Shown here piece after piece: positions 5,250-5,375 of a stretch of 5,375 nt of DNA. The stretch's first letter is position 1. Every line of letters starts with the position of its first letter. The notes beneath the pieces were generated by a model, which saw only the letters and a list, made by a program, of their open reading frames with translations, was not told the origin of the DNA and did no database searches. This DNA is from Nitrososphaerales archaeon TH5895 (GTDB lineage Archaea; Thermoproteota; Nitrososphaeria; Nitrososphaerales; Nitrososphaeraceae): NCBI GenBank assembly GCA_014523695.1, contig JAATVS010000086.1, positions 1 through 5,375 of the forward strand, read 5' to 3'. A program made the translations under genes and the position numbers.

Positions 5250-5375
5250 ATGGCCAAGCTAAAGGTTTGGTTGGTGTTAATTTTACTTTGGGTAATTATA
5301 GGATCCACATATATCACTATAAAAATTGCGATCGATACTATCCCTCCATTTTTAATGTCTGGAATAAGGTATGTA
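5250..5375 (+). CDS. DMT-superfamily (EamA-type) transporter, N-terminal fragment
   Basis: The 42 visible residues contain a short basic start (MAKLK) and a first transmembrane helix at about 6-26 with the LLWVIIGSTYITIKIA pattern. A loop IDTIPPFLMSGIRYV follows, leading into the second helix. The W-x-x-x-GSTY-x-x-x-K/R-x-A then PP-x-x-x-x-x-x-R order is typical of EamA-domain exporters of the drug/metabolite transporter superfamily. These usually have about 300 residues and ten helices and export metabolites or amino acids; the substrate cannot be predicted. The rest lies past the right edge. The start is well supported by its TATA box and ribosome binding site. Confidence 0.85.
   Translation, partial: MAKLKVWLVLILLWVIIGSTYITIKIAIDTIPPFLMSGIRYV

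Overview
The window reads as chromosomal DNA from an AT-rich archaeon. The most likely group is the ammonia-oxidising Nitrososphaeria (Nitrososphaera/Nitrosocosmicus type). This is inferred from several things: the histidine kinase has an extracytoplasmic sensor and an HELRTPIQPI H-box; the start regions carry archaeal TATA-like boxes, mostly with weak or no Shine-Dalgarno sequence; and THEP1-, DUF167- and PH/SHOCT-like sequences occur together. No rRNA or tRNA is present to confirm it.

Left part (1-2547): a divergent pair. A family 1 (sugar-type) ABC solute-binding protein runs leftward out of the window from about 490. A membrane sensor histidine kinase (763-2547) runs rightward. They share an intergenic region of about 270 bp that holds TATA-like elements for both directions and an 8+8 bp perfect inverted repeat (544-571) abutting the TATA box of the binding-protein gene. 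A nutrient-sensing unit is a reasonable inference, but no response regulator follows the kinase.

Middle part (2548-3832): gene-poor and rich in relics. It has a small unrecognised ORF on the minus strand (2709-2918), a 5'-truncated THEP1-type NTPase (2936-3157) without its P-loop, and a DUF167/UPF0235 gene on the minus strand (3237-3469) broken by a frameshift and a stop. A short plus-strand ORF (3560-3712) happens to carry a Walker A-like string.

Right part (3833-5375): an intact PH-like plus SHOCT protein (3833-4438) converges on a minus-strand coding-like frame (4485-4850) interrupted by one TAG and one TGA. About 400 bp without a gene follows, ending in a strong TATA box and a Shine-Dalgarno-like site. 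These serve the start of a DMT/EamA-family transporter (5250 onward, cut by the window edge).

The main message is intact sensing and transport genes flanking a roughly 2.3 kb zone of decaying genes. I see no CRISPR array, transposase, IS end or tRNA, and no convincing new multi-gene system.
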